This document shows, piece after piece, positions 10,092-16,389 of a DNA stretch of 38,592 bases. The stretch is from CAYSTL01 sp964516805. GTDB lineage: Archaea > Thermoplasmatota > Thermoplasmata > Halarchaeoplasmatales > Halarchaeoplasmataceae. The translations under genes and the position numbers were made by a program. Every line of letters begins with the position of its first letter. The first letter of the stretch is position 1. The DNA is taken from NCBI GenBank assembly GCA_964516805.1, contig CAZEXI010000017.1, positions 1 through 38,592 of the forward strand, written 5' to 3'. Under the pieces are notes generated by a model. That model did not search any database. It was not told where the DNA came from and saw only the letters and a list, made by a program, of their open reading frames with translations.

Positions 10092-11555
10092 ATGCATAAA
10101 GAAAAGGAAATTAAAAAAACTGGTATAGCAGGTTTAGATAAGATTTTAGAAGGAGGTATACCTGAGGGACATGTAATTCTTGTACAAGGTGAAGCTGGTA
10201 CTGGTAAAACTATACTCTCTATGGAGTGGCTGTTCAAGGGGTGGAAAAAATTTAATGAAAATGGCATATACATTGCTGTAACCGAAACATACCAAAAGGC
10301 AATAAAGAACATGGGTGATATGGGATTCTTTGATTTAGAGGCAATAAATGAAGGTAACGTTAGATTTACAGACCTTAGAAGTATGACTCAGATATTGGGT
10401 TGGGAAAGTAAAGTTGAGAAAGAAGATGTAGAAGAATTAGTGACGCAAATTAAAAAATTAGTAGAAGAATCTAAATCTGAAAGATTAGTGATAGATTCTA
10501 TAACAGCTATAGGATATGTTATCGATGATAAAGAATTGCTTAGATATTTTATATTTAGATTGGGAACAATTCTTGGAACTCTGAACTGTACTCTATTTTT
10601 AACTTCAGAGGGTGAAGGTAATAAAAGCACTTTCACAGTGGAAAATTATATCTCAGATGGTATAATCAAAATGGAACAAAGTATGGGTGAACAAAGGATG
10701 ATAAGGCACCTCAATGTAACTAAGATGAGAGGTGTAGAGTATAGAAGTGGAAAAGTTGTATTTGAAATAAATTCAGAAGGGATGAACATTTTCCCTAAAA
10801 TACCTGTAGATAGAAAGGTAGCTAAAACCAATTTTAAAGTAAGAAAGAGCACAGGTGTTCCTGGTTTAGACGATATGATCGGAGGAGGATATCCTGAAGG
10901 CCACATCATTTTGTTGACAGGAAATACAGGTACTGGAAAGAGTACTTTTGGTATGCAGTTCTTAGTTGAAGGTATGAAAGATGGCGAAAGATGTATTTTT
11001 GTTAACTTGGAAGAGCCTTTAACACAGGTTAGAAAAACTAGTGAATCGCATGGTTGGAACATTTCAGAATATGAGGATAAAGGTTTATTGAAATTTATAA
11101 GCCCTAACTTGATTGATACTTATCCTGATAAATTCTTATACGAGGTAATAGAAACTATAGACGAAACAAACGCTAAAAGGTTACTAATCGATTCAGTTTC
11201 ATCTTTACCTTCAGGGGGCATGAGTGAAGATAAGTTAAGAGAGAATCTTTTACAACTAAATTCAGCATTGAAGAAACGAGGTGTGACTACTGCCATGACG
11301 TTCTTGAGCAGTAATATGTTCAATTCCAGTGGAGAAACAGTATTAGGAACAACTGCAGCTAGTGATTTAAGATTAAGCTCATTAACTGATGGTATTATAT
11401 TGATGAGATATATAGAAAAAGAAAACACTGTAGGTAAAGTAATGAATGTAATAAAGATGAGAGGTATAGGTCACAGTAAAGACATAAGGAAGTTTACTAT
11501 TGAAGAAGATGGTATTAGAATAGGAGAAAAGGTTAAGGAGGTAAAAAATGAATGA
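10092..11555 (+). CDS. kaiC: KaiC-family two-domain ATPase
   Basis: A 487-aa protein with two RecA-like KaiC domains, close to the length of cyanobacterial KaiC (519 aa). CI (about 8-240) has Walker A GEAGTGKT (33-40) and Walker B RLVIDSIT; CII (about 255-475) has Walker A GNTGTGKS (277-284), the adjacent catalytic glutamates in VNLEEP, and RLLIDSVS. CI keeps only one of the two catalytic Glu (AVTETYQ). In CII, the segment before LTDGIIL is S424-D-x3-S429-S430, matching the T426, S431 and T432 positions of cyanobacterial KaiC, so autophosphorylation is possible. ATG 10092 is chosen over GTG 10080 because it follows a GGTG ribosome site inside the previous gene's end and matches the usual start. 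The last codons overlap the KaiB-like gene. KaiC-like proteins are common in archaea; a double-domain form with a KaiB-like neighbour is much less so. Confidence 0.9.
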   Translation: MHKEKEIKKTGIAGLDKILEGGIPEGHVILVQGEAGTGKTILSMEWLFKGWKKFNENGIYIAVTETYQKAIKNMGDMGFFDLEAINEGNVRFTDLRSMTQILGWESKVEKEDVEELVTQIKKLVEESKSERLVIDSITAIGYVIDDKELLRYFIFRLGTILGTLNCTLFLTSEGEGNKSTFTVENYISDGIIKMEQSMGEQRMIRHLNVTKMRGVEYRSGKVVFEINSEGMNIFPKIPVDRKVAKTNFKVRKSTGVPGLDDMIGGGYPEGHIILLTGNTGTGKSTFGMQFLVEGMKDGERCIFVNLEEPLTQVRKTSESHGWNISEYEDKGLLKFISPNLIDTYPDKFLYEVIETIDETNAKRLLIDSVSSLPSGGMSEDKLRENLLQLNSALKKRGVTTAMTFLSSNMFNSSGETVLGTTAASDLRLSSLTDGIILMRYIEKENTVGKVMNVIKMRGIGHSKDIRKFTIEEDGIRIGEKVKEVKNE

Positions 11556-11832
11556 TAAGGTAGTGAGGATTTTTTATTCAAGTACAACCGAACCCGAACT
11601 CCTAGTTTTTTACTCTGATGGAATATCTTATCTTAAAGACTCTGATGTGGATGTTGAAATAATAGATACTTCCGAGGAACCAGAAAAGGCTAAAGAATTT
11701 GATATCACCACGACACCTACAGTATTGGTAGAAAAAGATGGAGATATACATAAAGAATTTGGTATAGTTAGTTATTTTAGTGGGGATTTAGGTAAAAATA
11801 AGGTAAAAGATATGTTGGATGAACTTGAATGA
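11548..11832 (+). CDS. kaiB: KaiB-like thioredoxin-fold protein
   Basis: A 94-aa protein whose ATG lies 5 nt after a perfect AAGGAGGT (11535-11542) and overlaps the kaiC stop by 8 nt, so the pair is translationally coupled. The core pattern (VEIIDTSEEPEKAKEFDI, then TTTPTVLV, then GDLGKNKVKDML) aligns by eye with KaiB (IDV-x-KNPxLA, ATPTL, GDLSxxEKV). The TPT carries the cis-proline of the thioredoxin-like fold. No CxxC motif is present, so it is not a redox thioredoxin. In cyanobacteria KaiB binds the KaiC CI ring and also competes with the KaiB-like sensor domain of the kinase SasA; here four histidine-kinase or receiver genes flank it. It could alternatively be a generic thioredoxin-fold partner of KaiC, but length, motif order and neighbour all favour KaiB. 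Confidence 0.78.
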   Translation: MNDKVVRIFYSSTTEPELLVFYSDGISYLKDSDVDVEIIDTSEEPEKAKEFDITTTPTVLVEKDGDIHKEFGIVSYFSGDLGKNKVKDMLDELE

Positions 11833-11851
11833 GATAAATGGATGTGGGAAA

Positions 11852-12622
11852 ATGAAGGTACTGTTTGTGGATGACGATGAGGATGTAAGGAAACAAGCGA
11901 AGATGTTCTTAGAAAAGAAAAACGAAAATATAGAATTGGATATAAGCAGTTCTTACAAAAAGGCAATCAGTAAATTAAAAGGAATTGATTATGATGCAAT
12001 CGTATCGGACTATCATATGCCCAAAAAGAACGGCATACATCTTTTGAAATATTTAAATAAAAAAGGGATAGACATACCCTTTATTCTTTTTACTGGAAAA
12101 GGGGAAGAAAAAGTTGCTATGAAAGCGCTAAATAACGGTGCTGATAGATATGTAATCAAAGAAGAACCTATATCTGAAAAGTATACTCTTTTAGCAAGAG
12201 CTATTAAACGAGAGATAGAGAGAAAGTCACTTGAAAAGGACTTAGACAGATCATACAAATTGATACAAAAAACACTAGATTCATTACCAACTGCTGTAGT
12301 TATTTTGGATGGTAATGGTGATATAATACGTAAAAATGATGCATGGTCAAATTTGGCTGAAATCAACTATATGGTAAGCGACCATGGTGTTGGAGATAAC
12401 TATTTTGAAGCTATTAAACACACTATAGATGAAAAACCGAAAGATGTAAAGGAAGCTTATAACGGCTTAAAGAATCTTAAAGATGATATAGATGACGTAT
12501 ATTCTATGGAATACGCATTCTCAGATAAAGGTGATAAAAAGGTATATCTGATGAGGGCTACTAAATTTCACCTAGATTCTGAAGAGTATCTAGTTGTTTC
12601 TCATCTGGATATAACCGAATAA
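11852..12622 (+). CDS. Receiver-PAS protein without kinase domain
   Basis: A 256-aa protein from ATG 11852 (an in-frame upstream ATG at 11819 would overlap the KaiB-like gene and add a non-receiver leader). Residues 1-122 are a receiver with D7-D8 and phosphoacceptor D53 (VSDYHMPKKNG), of the same subtype as those of the two hybrid kinases. Residues about 130-256 form one PAS domain ending in LDITE right before the stop. That PAS is of the same subtype as the first complete PAS of the kinase at the left edge (both have QK[ST][IL]DS[IL]P, a conserved N-x2-W and a G-[VI]-G-x-NY motif). The lack of a kinase or DNA-binding output suggests a phosphorylation-dependent sensor or adaptor acting on another protein, or a gene that lost its 3' kinase half. 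It ends the operon and converges on cheC with 7 nt between them. Confidence 0.85.
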   Translation: MKVLFVDDDEDVRKQAKMFLEKKNENIELDISSSYKKAISKLKGIDYDAIVSDYHMPKKNGIHLLKYLNKKGIDIPFILFTGKGEEKVAMKALNNGADRYVIKEEPISEKYTLLARAIKREIERKSLEKDLDRSYKLIQKTLDSLPTAVVILDGNGDIIRKNDAWSNLAEINYMVSDHGVGDNYFEAIKHTIDEKPKDVKEAYNGLKNLKDDIDDVYSMEYAFSDKGDKKVYLMRATKFHLDSEEYLVVSHLDITE

Positions 12623-12629
12623 ATTTAGT

Positions 12630-13238
12630 TTATGACATATAGTTGATGAAGTGATCCATCAGTTCATCGCTGGGTATGATCACATATTGGCCATCTATTG
12701 GCACATCTTTTGCATAAAATCTTAGGTCTGCTATCAAAAATACCTGCTCAGGATCAAAAGAATCTCCAATTATCTTCTTATATCCTTCATTTTCTTCGTC
12801 AGGTATAGCTTTAGGTGGATCGAATAAAATCTCGGTTCTAAAGAAATCAGCTAGTTCGCTTAAGAAACTACCGAGAACTATATTTCCTACTTCCCCAAGA
12901 GCGTCTAATTCTTCTTCCCCTAAATCTCCAAAATCATAATCTTTGTCTCTCATCAATAAAATGTTAGCCATACTATTTGCACTATCTTCATAAAGTGTAA
13001 AAAACGCAATACCACCTTCACCTTCTTTCAATTTAGTATATACAATAGCTCCTATTTCATGGTCTTCGATTGTTTTATCATGTAATTCAGAAGGTGTATC
13101 ATAGAAGTCTACAATCTCAGTTTCAACTGAATCGCTAATCATCATAGAGAGCGAGTCTCCTGCTTTTTGTCCTGCTGTTCTGAGCAGTTCTTTTAACCTT
13201 TTTTCCTGACTTTCTGATAAACTTACTTCCTTGGACAT
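12630..13238 (-). CDS. cheC: CheC-type CheY-P phosphatase (first copy)
   Basis: A 202-aa protein of the CheC family, whose members remove phosphate from CheY-P and bind CheD. It carries one clear active-site signature of the form D-x3-E-x2-N (DALGEVGN, in the helix beginning EEELDALGEVGNIV); the equivalent N-terminal helix (LLRTAGQKAGDSLSMMI) has lost the Glu/Asn pair, so one site rather than two is likely. Two internally related halves and the typical closing strand YVIIPSDEL are visible. The start ATG 13238 is preceded by GAGG at a 7-nt distance. It is the last gene of cheC-cheD-cheC read leftwards. Sequence is clearly homologous to the second CheC at 13792 (shared EVGNIV, GEGGI and IPSD blocks), so the pair arose by duplication. 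Confidence 0.9.
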   Translation of the reverse strand: MSKEVSLSESQEKRLKELLRTAGQKAGDSLSMMISDSVETEIVDFYDTPSELHDKTIEDHEIGAIVYTKLKEGEGGIAFFTLYEDSANSMANILLMRDKDYDFGDLGEEELDALGEVGNIVLGSFLSELADFFRTEILFDPPKAIPDEENEGYKKIIGDSFDPEQVFLIADLRFYAKDVPIDGQYVIIPSDELMDHFINYMS

Positions 13239-13300
13239 AAATAATCCTCTTAAATTAGAACTATATTTCTATTATATCAATATTTTCTTTTTTCAAAAAT

Positions 13301-13756
13301 CTATACTTTGATCTGTATCTTCATCGACATGGAACCTAAAGAAAATTTTACTGTTCTTGCATGTTTTCCTCCAGTATCTTTTCCAGCTAGTTTAATGTTC
13401 CATTTGTCGAGAGCCTTTTCAACTGCTTCCACGTTCTTTTTACCAACTACACCTTCTGCCTTGAAGGAAAACATCTGAGACCCACCAGCTATTTTCGCTT
13501 CTAGACTTCGTTTGTTACCACCCATATCAATTATTTCTTTTCTTAGTTTTCTGACAGCTTCGTCTGCGTACATTGCGGGTTTCTCTGGTTTATCCTTGTC
13601 TCCTTCTGGTAATAGAACATGAGCCATACCACCTACTTTTTTATTTTTGTCATACATTGCAACGCCGACACAAGAACCTAAAGCTCGTGCTACAAAAACT
13701 GTATTACTGTCGCTTGTTTCGAGCTTCCCGATACCAACATCCACTTCTTTGCCCAT
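13301..13756 (-). CDS. cheD: Chemoreceptor glutamine deamidase CheD
   Basis: A 151-aa CheD. In the family it deamidates or demethylates receptor glutamines and forms a complex with CheC. The catalytic cysteine is Cys29 in ALGSCVGV and the histidine is His46 in GGMAHVLLP; the 17-residue spacing equals that of characterised CheD proteins. The conserved GGKHARTVKF loop near the C-terminus and the GGSQMF motif are also present. ATG 13756 lies behind a GGAG some 12 nt upstream. It sits between the two cheC genes, as expected for functional partners. A CheD substrate (a methyl-accepting receptor) is not encoded in this window. Confidence 0.94.
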   Translation of the reverse strand: MGKEVDVGIGKLETSDSNTVFVARALGSCVGVAMYDKNKKVGGMAHVLLPEGDKDKPEKPAMYADEAVRKLRKEIIDMGGNKRSLEAKIAGGSQMFSFKAEGVVGKKNVEAVEKALDKWNIKLAGKDTGGKHARTVKFSLGSMSMKIQIKV

Positions 13757-13791
13757 AAAAAATACTACTCCATATGAGTTCTATTCAATTT

Positions 13792-14397
13792 TTAACTATT
13801 CAGGAATTTTACAAATTCCTCGGTCAATTTATCACTAGGTATTAGAATGTACTTTCCATCAATACCTGCTCCTTTAGCTGACAAAGTTACGTCTGCGATG
13901 ATTGCGTCTTGAAGCATTGCTGTGTATCCTATCACATTTTCAAAATAAATACCAACCATATCATGTACAATTTCTGGAGGAGTATGTAATATAGATGTTT
14001 CAAAGTAATCGCTGACTTCACCTAGGAAATTTCCTATTACGATATTTCCTACTTCTTTGATAGCACTCATTTCATCTTCTCCAAAGTCATCTATTGGGTC
14101 ATCTTTATCTCTTCCCAGCAAAACATTGGAGAGTTTTCTTGCACTTTCTTCATACATAATATACATTGTGATTCCACCTTCACCTCTTTTGAGGTCTGAA
14201 TACACAATGAGTGCTAAATTTTCTTTTTCAAGCTCATCTTCGTATAAAGAATATGCATCTTCATGTATGTTCGCTATATCGGCTTCAACGGAAGCACCTA
14301 TCATCATAGAAATAGATTCTGCAGCTCTTTTACCACCGGTTTCTAGTACATCTTTAATCATGTCTCTTTGGTCTTCGCTAATAGTAAATTCAGCCAT
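13792..14397 (-). CDS. cheC: CheC-type CheY-P phosphatase (second copy)
   Basis: A 201-aa CheC homologue with the active-site signature S-x3-E-x2-N (SAIKEVGN) in the central helix; the N-terminal half (VLETGGKRAAESISMMI) again lacks the second Glu/Asn pair. The C-terminal block KYILIPSDKL matches the other copy. It is the promoter-proximal gene of the cheC-cheD-cheC operon, starting at ATG 14397 with a TATA box (14423-14430) about 30 nt away, so the mRNA is probably leaderless. It is divergent from cheY across 133 bp, an arrangement that allows joint control of CheY and its phosphatase. In archaea CheC2/CheD and CheF interact, which fits this cluster. Confidence 0.9.
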   Translation of the reverse strand: MAEFTISEDQRDMIKDVLETGGKRAAESISMMIGASVEADIANIHEDAYSLYEDELEKENLALIVYSDLKRGEGGITMYIMYEESARKLSNVLLGRDKDDPIDDFGEDEMSAIKEVGNIVIGNFLGEVSDYFETSILHTPPEIVHDMVGIYFENVIGYTAMLQDAIIADVTLSAKGAGIDGKYILIPSDKLTEEFVKFLNS

Positions 14398-14422
14398 AAT
14401 GTTGGTTAAAATGAAATTCTCT

Positions 14423-14430
14423 CATATATT
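14423..14430 (-). promoter_or_regulatory. TATA box for cheC-cheD-cheC
   Basis: The motif reads AATATATG on the minus strand, centred about 30 nt from ATG 14397, compatible with a leaderless or nearly leaderless transcript. It faces away from the cheY promoter in the same 133-bp divergent region. Confidence 0.5.
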
Positions 14431-14497
14431 GATTTCCCCTATTTACTTAAAATTGTCTAATAATCTAAAAAATTATTTTAGTAGAAAATCAGAAATA

Positions 14498-14505
14498 TTA
14501 AATAT
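14498..14505 (+). promoter_or_regulatory. TATA box for cheY
   Basis: The motif TTAAATAT is centred about 29 nt upstream of cheY ATG 14531. There is no ribosome binding site ahead of the ATG, so leaderless translation is likely. It shares the intergenic region with the divergent cheC promoter. Confidence 0.55.
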
Positions 14506-14530
14506 GGTTAGATACCCTACTCAAATCATT

Positions 14531-14893
14531 ATGGCCAATAGAATACTCATCGTTGATGATACAAAGTTCATGAGGAAGATGCTCAGGAAGATTCTCTCAG
14601 TAAAATACAATGTGATCGGGGAAGCAGAGAATGGTAGAGAAGCCTTCAATATGGTACAGGAGCATAACCCTGACTTGGTCACCTTAGACGTTGTGATGCC
14701 TAAGATGGACGGTTTTGAAGCTCTGTCAAAGATAAAAGATAATGACGCTTCTCAAAAAGTGATCATGTGTACATCAGTCGATCAACACGAGAAAGTCATA
14801 GAAGCGATGAAGAGAGGAGCTGATGGTTATATTGTCAAGCCTTTCAAAAAAGATAGTGTTTTAGAAGAGATAGAAAAAGTCTTAGGAGAATAA
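14531..14893 (+). CDS. cheY: Chemotaxis response regulator CheY
   Basis: A 120-aa single-domain receiver. Acidic pair D9-D10, phosphoacceptor D53 (LVTLDVVMPKMDG), the switch Thr in CTSVDQ and the lysine in YIVKPFK are all intact. The frame is open far upstream, but that extension is antisense to cheC; ATG 14531 gives the standard MANRILIVDD start and lies about 30 nt from a TATA box at 14498-14505, indicating a leaderless message. Being divergent to cheC and ahead of cheB-cheA, it is the prime candidate for the CheY that CheA phosphorylates and that CheF delivers to the archaellum switch complex. T-rich DNA just after the stop (14899-14904) could end transcription. Confidence 0.94.
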   Translation: MANRILIVDDTKFMRKMLRKILSVKYNVIGEAENGREAFNMVQEHNPDLVTLDVVMPKMDGFEALSKIKDNDASQKVIMCTSVDQHEKVIEAMKRGADGYIVKPFKKDSVLEEIEKVLGE

Positions 14894-14943
14894 AAAATAT
14901 TTTTTGATTCACTTAAGAGATATATTAAAAAAATGAAGATTAA

Positions 14944-14969
14944 TTGGTGTTGCTTGTAGCAACGACCAA
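14944..14969. terminator. Stable hairpin between convergent cheY and the small gene
   Basis: The arms TTGGTGTTGC (14944-14953) and GCAACGACCAA (14959-14969) form a 10-bp stem with one bulged base and a 5-nt loop. It lies between two converging genes, 50 nt past the cheY stop and 6 nt from the small gene's stop, where it could limit transcript ends from both sides. Archaeal termination usually needs only a T-run (one lies at 14899-14904), so a role in RNA stability is also possible. Confidence 0.45.
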
Positions 14970-14975
14970 CATTTA

Positions 14976-15122
14976 TCAGTTTTTGAGAAAGATTTTGTTA
15001 GATACTTCTTTTGTTAGTTCATCTAATTGTTCATCGCTATATTGATTTCTCAAATACTCAACTGTGTTTCCTTTTTCTTCATGCATCTTCTTAACCAATT
15101 CATCTATATTTTGTGCATCCAT
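14976..15122 (-). CDS. Small 48-aa protein under an operator-like palindrome
   Basis: A short gene read leftwards from ATG 15122. An in-frame ATG at 15170 would add 16 residues, but ATG 15122 has GGTGG (15128-15132) 5 nt upstream and lies at the right distance from a TATA box, whereas the longer start does not. The product is highly charged and probably helical (DELVKKMHEEKG, then DEQLDELTKEVSNK) without cysteines or membrane segments. I do not recognise a family. The promoter plus palindrome plus ribosome site make it more than a chance frame. It sits between cheY and cheB but on the opposite strand, so it may be an independent regulated gene, for example a small adaptor or regulator. Confidence 0.55.
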   Translation of the reverse strand: MDAQNIDELVKKMHEEKGNTVEYLRNQYSDEQLDELTKEVSNKIFLKN

Positions 15123-15135
15123 CTTTTCCACCTGC

Positions 15136-15154
15136 GTCTGACACTTAGTCAGAC
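15136..15154. promoter_or_regulatory. Palindromic operator candidate
   Basis: A perfect 7-bp inverted repeat, GTCTGAC-ACTTA-GTCAGAC, lies between the TATA box and the ribosome site of the 48-aa gene and overlaps the predicted transcription start (about 15150). A dimeric repressor bound here would block initiation. The half-site differs strongly from the local AT-rich background. No second copy was noticed in the window. Confidence 0.55.
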
Positions 15155-15169
15155 AATACATTGTTAACA

Positions 15170-15181
15170 TTATATTTATAA
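15170..15181 (-). promoter_or_regulatory. TATA box for the 48-aa gene
   Basis: On the minus strand it reads TTATAAATATAA. Its centre at about 15176 predicts a start near 15150, leaving a leader of about 27 nt that carries the GGTGG ribosome site. This is a leadered promoter, unlike those of cheY and cheB. Confidence 0.5.
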
Positions 15182-15298
15182 TTTATGGATTTACCCATCT
15201 ATAACTATAATTATAGGTAAGATTAATTTGGATTAATAATAAACTTTTAGATGATGATTTATTTAGTACTCTTGCATTTTTAGTCTCTGTATGAAAAA
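15182..15298. other. Divergent intergenic region, small gene to cheB
   Basis: This AT-rich stretch holds no gene. It contains a 12-bp perfect palindrome CTATAATTATAG (15205-15216) and a short direct repeat GATTAAT (15221-15237 area). The palindrome is AT-only at its core, so its significance is unclear. Confidence 0.35.
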
Positions 15299-15308
15299 TA
15301 TATATAAA
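15299..15308 (+). promoter_or_regulatory. TATA box for cheB-cheA
   Basis: The TATATATAAA-type box is centred at about 15303, 27-28 nt upstream of ATG 15331. It decides the cheB start: ATG 15319 would lie upstream of the expected transcript start. Confidence 0.6.
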
Positions 15309-15330
15309 CCTTAAACACATGTTACATGAA

Positions 15331-16389
15331 ATGCCCTCCCAGAAGTACAAAGCAGTAGTTGTTGATGACTCAAATTTCATGGTAACTATTCTTTCTGATA
15401 TATTGGAAAGCGATAGTAGAATAGAAGTGATAGGAAAAGGATCAAATGGAGAAGAAGCAATCAAACTCAATGATCAACTGAATCCTGATGTCATACTTTT
15501 AGATATTGAAATGCCAAAAATGGATGGATTAGAGGCAACAAAAAAAATAATGTCTGACAATCCTACTCCAATTGTAATACTCTCAGCTATGGGTGATAAG
15601 GTAGCTAACATGGCTGTGAAGGCTCTAGATGCAGGCGCGGTAGATTTTATTTCTAAAACATCCGGCTCTCTATCGATGGATATAAGGAAGAAGTCAGACG
15701 AGATATTGGATAAATTGGTAAATGCAGCTGAAAGCACTCCTAAATCTTTGGAAAAAGAAGAAAAAAAAGTGGAAACAAAAGAAGAGCAAAATTTAAAACC
15801 TAAAAAGCAGGATTATGTGATAACTATTGCATCTTCAACAGGAGGTACGAGAGCATTGGATGAGTTGTTATCAGTAATACCTCCTAATTTTCCAGCTCCG
15901 ATTATAATAGTACAGCATATGCCACCTAAATTTACATCTCATCTTGCTCGAACACTCAATACAAAATATTCTATAAAGGTCAAAGAAGCAGAAAAACATG
16001 AAGTTATTAAGGACAATCATGTATACATCATACCTGCTGATTATCATGGAGTCATCAAAAATTGGGATAAAGAGACCTTCATATCTTTGAATAAAAAACC
16101 TAAACTTCATGGTGTGAGACCTGCTGCAGATTATTTATTTAAGAGTGCTTCTGATGTTTTTGGCAATAAAGTTATAGGTATAGTATTGACAGGAATGGGG
16201 AAAGATGGTGCAGAAGGAGCAAGAATTGTAAAGAATAATCAAGGTTATGTAGCAGTTCAAGATGAAAAAAGTTGTGTTGTGTTTGGTATGCCAAAGTCTG
16301 CTATAGAATATACTGATGTTGATTATGTTGGAAATCCAAAACAGATTGGTAATAAACTAAATTCCCTCATGATGGAGGAGATAAATTGA
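15331..16389 (+). CDS. cheB: Chemotaxis response regulator methylesterase CheB
   Basis: A 352-aa CheB that removes methyl groups from chemoreceptor glutamates. The receiver (1-122) has D12-D13 and phosphoacceptor D58 (ILLDIEMPKMDG). A Lys/Glu-rich linker (about 130-160) leads to the methylesterase domain, with the catalytic triad recognisable as Ser in IASSTGG, His in VQHMPP and Asp in GMGKDGAEG. ATG 15331 is preferred over ATG 15319 because the TATA box at 15299-15308 places the transcription start at about 15330, giving a leaderless mRNA. Its stop overlaps the cheA start by 4 nt. Phosphorylation by CheA normally activates it. Confidence 0.95.
   Translation: MPSQKYKAVVVDDSNFMVTILSDILESDSRIEVIGKGSNGEEAIKLNDQLNPDVILLDIEMPKMDGLEATKKIMSDNPTPIVILSAMGDKVANMAVKALDAGAVDFISKTSGSLSMDIRKKSDEILDKLVNAAESTPKSLEKEEKKVETKEEQNLKPKKQDYVITIASSTGGTRALDELLSVIPPNFPAPIIIVQHMPPKFTSHLARTLNTKYSIKVKEAEKHEVIKDNHVYIIPADYHGVIKNWDKETFISLNKKPKLHGVRPAADYLFKSASDVFGNKVIGIVLTGMGKDGAEGARIVKNNQGYVAVQDEKSCVVFGMPKSAIEYTDVDYVGNPKQIGNKLNSLMMEEIN

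Noticed and set aside
11548..11832. Thioredoxin or glutaredoxin
   Set aside because: No CxxC or other catalytic cysteine; the motif order and the kaiC neighbour fit KaiB better.
14057..14530. Long 5' extension of the cheY frame
   Set aside because: It lies antisense to cheC and across the divergent promoters; the receiver start and TATA box fix the ATG at 14531.
15205..15216. CTATAATTATAG palindrome
   Set aside because: Almost purely AT in a very AT-rich spacer; such palindromes are expected by chance, unlike the GC-containing GTCTGAC repeat nearby.
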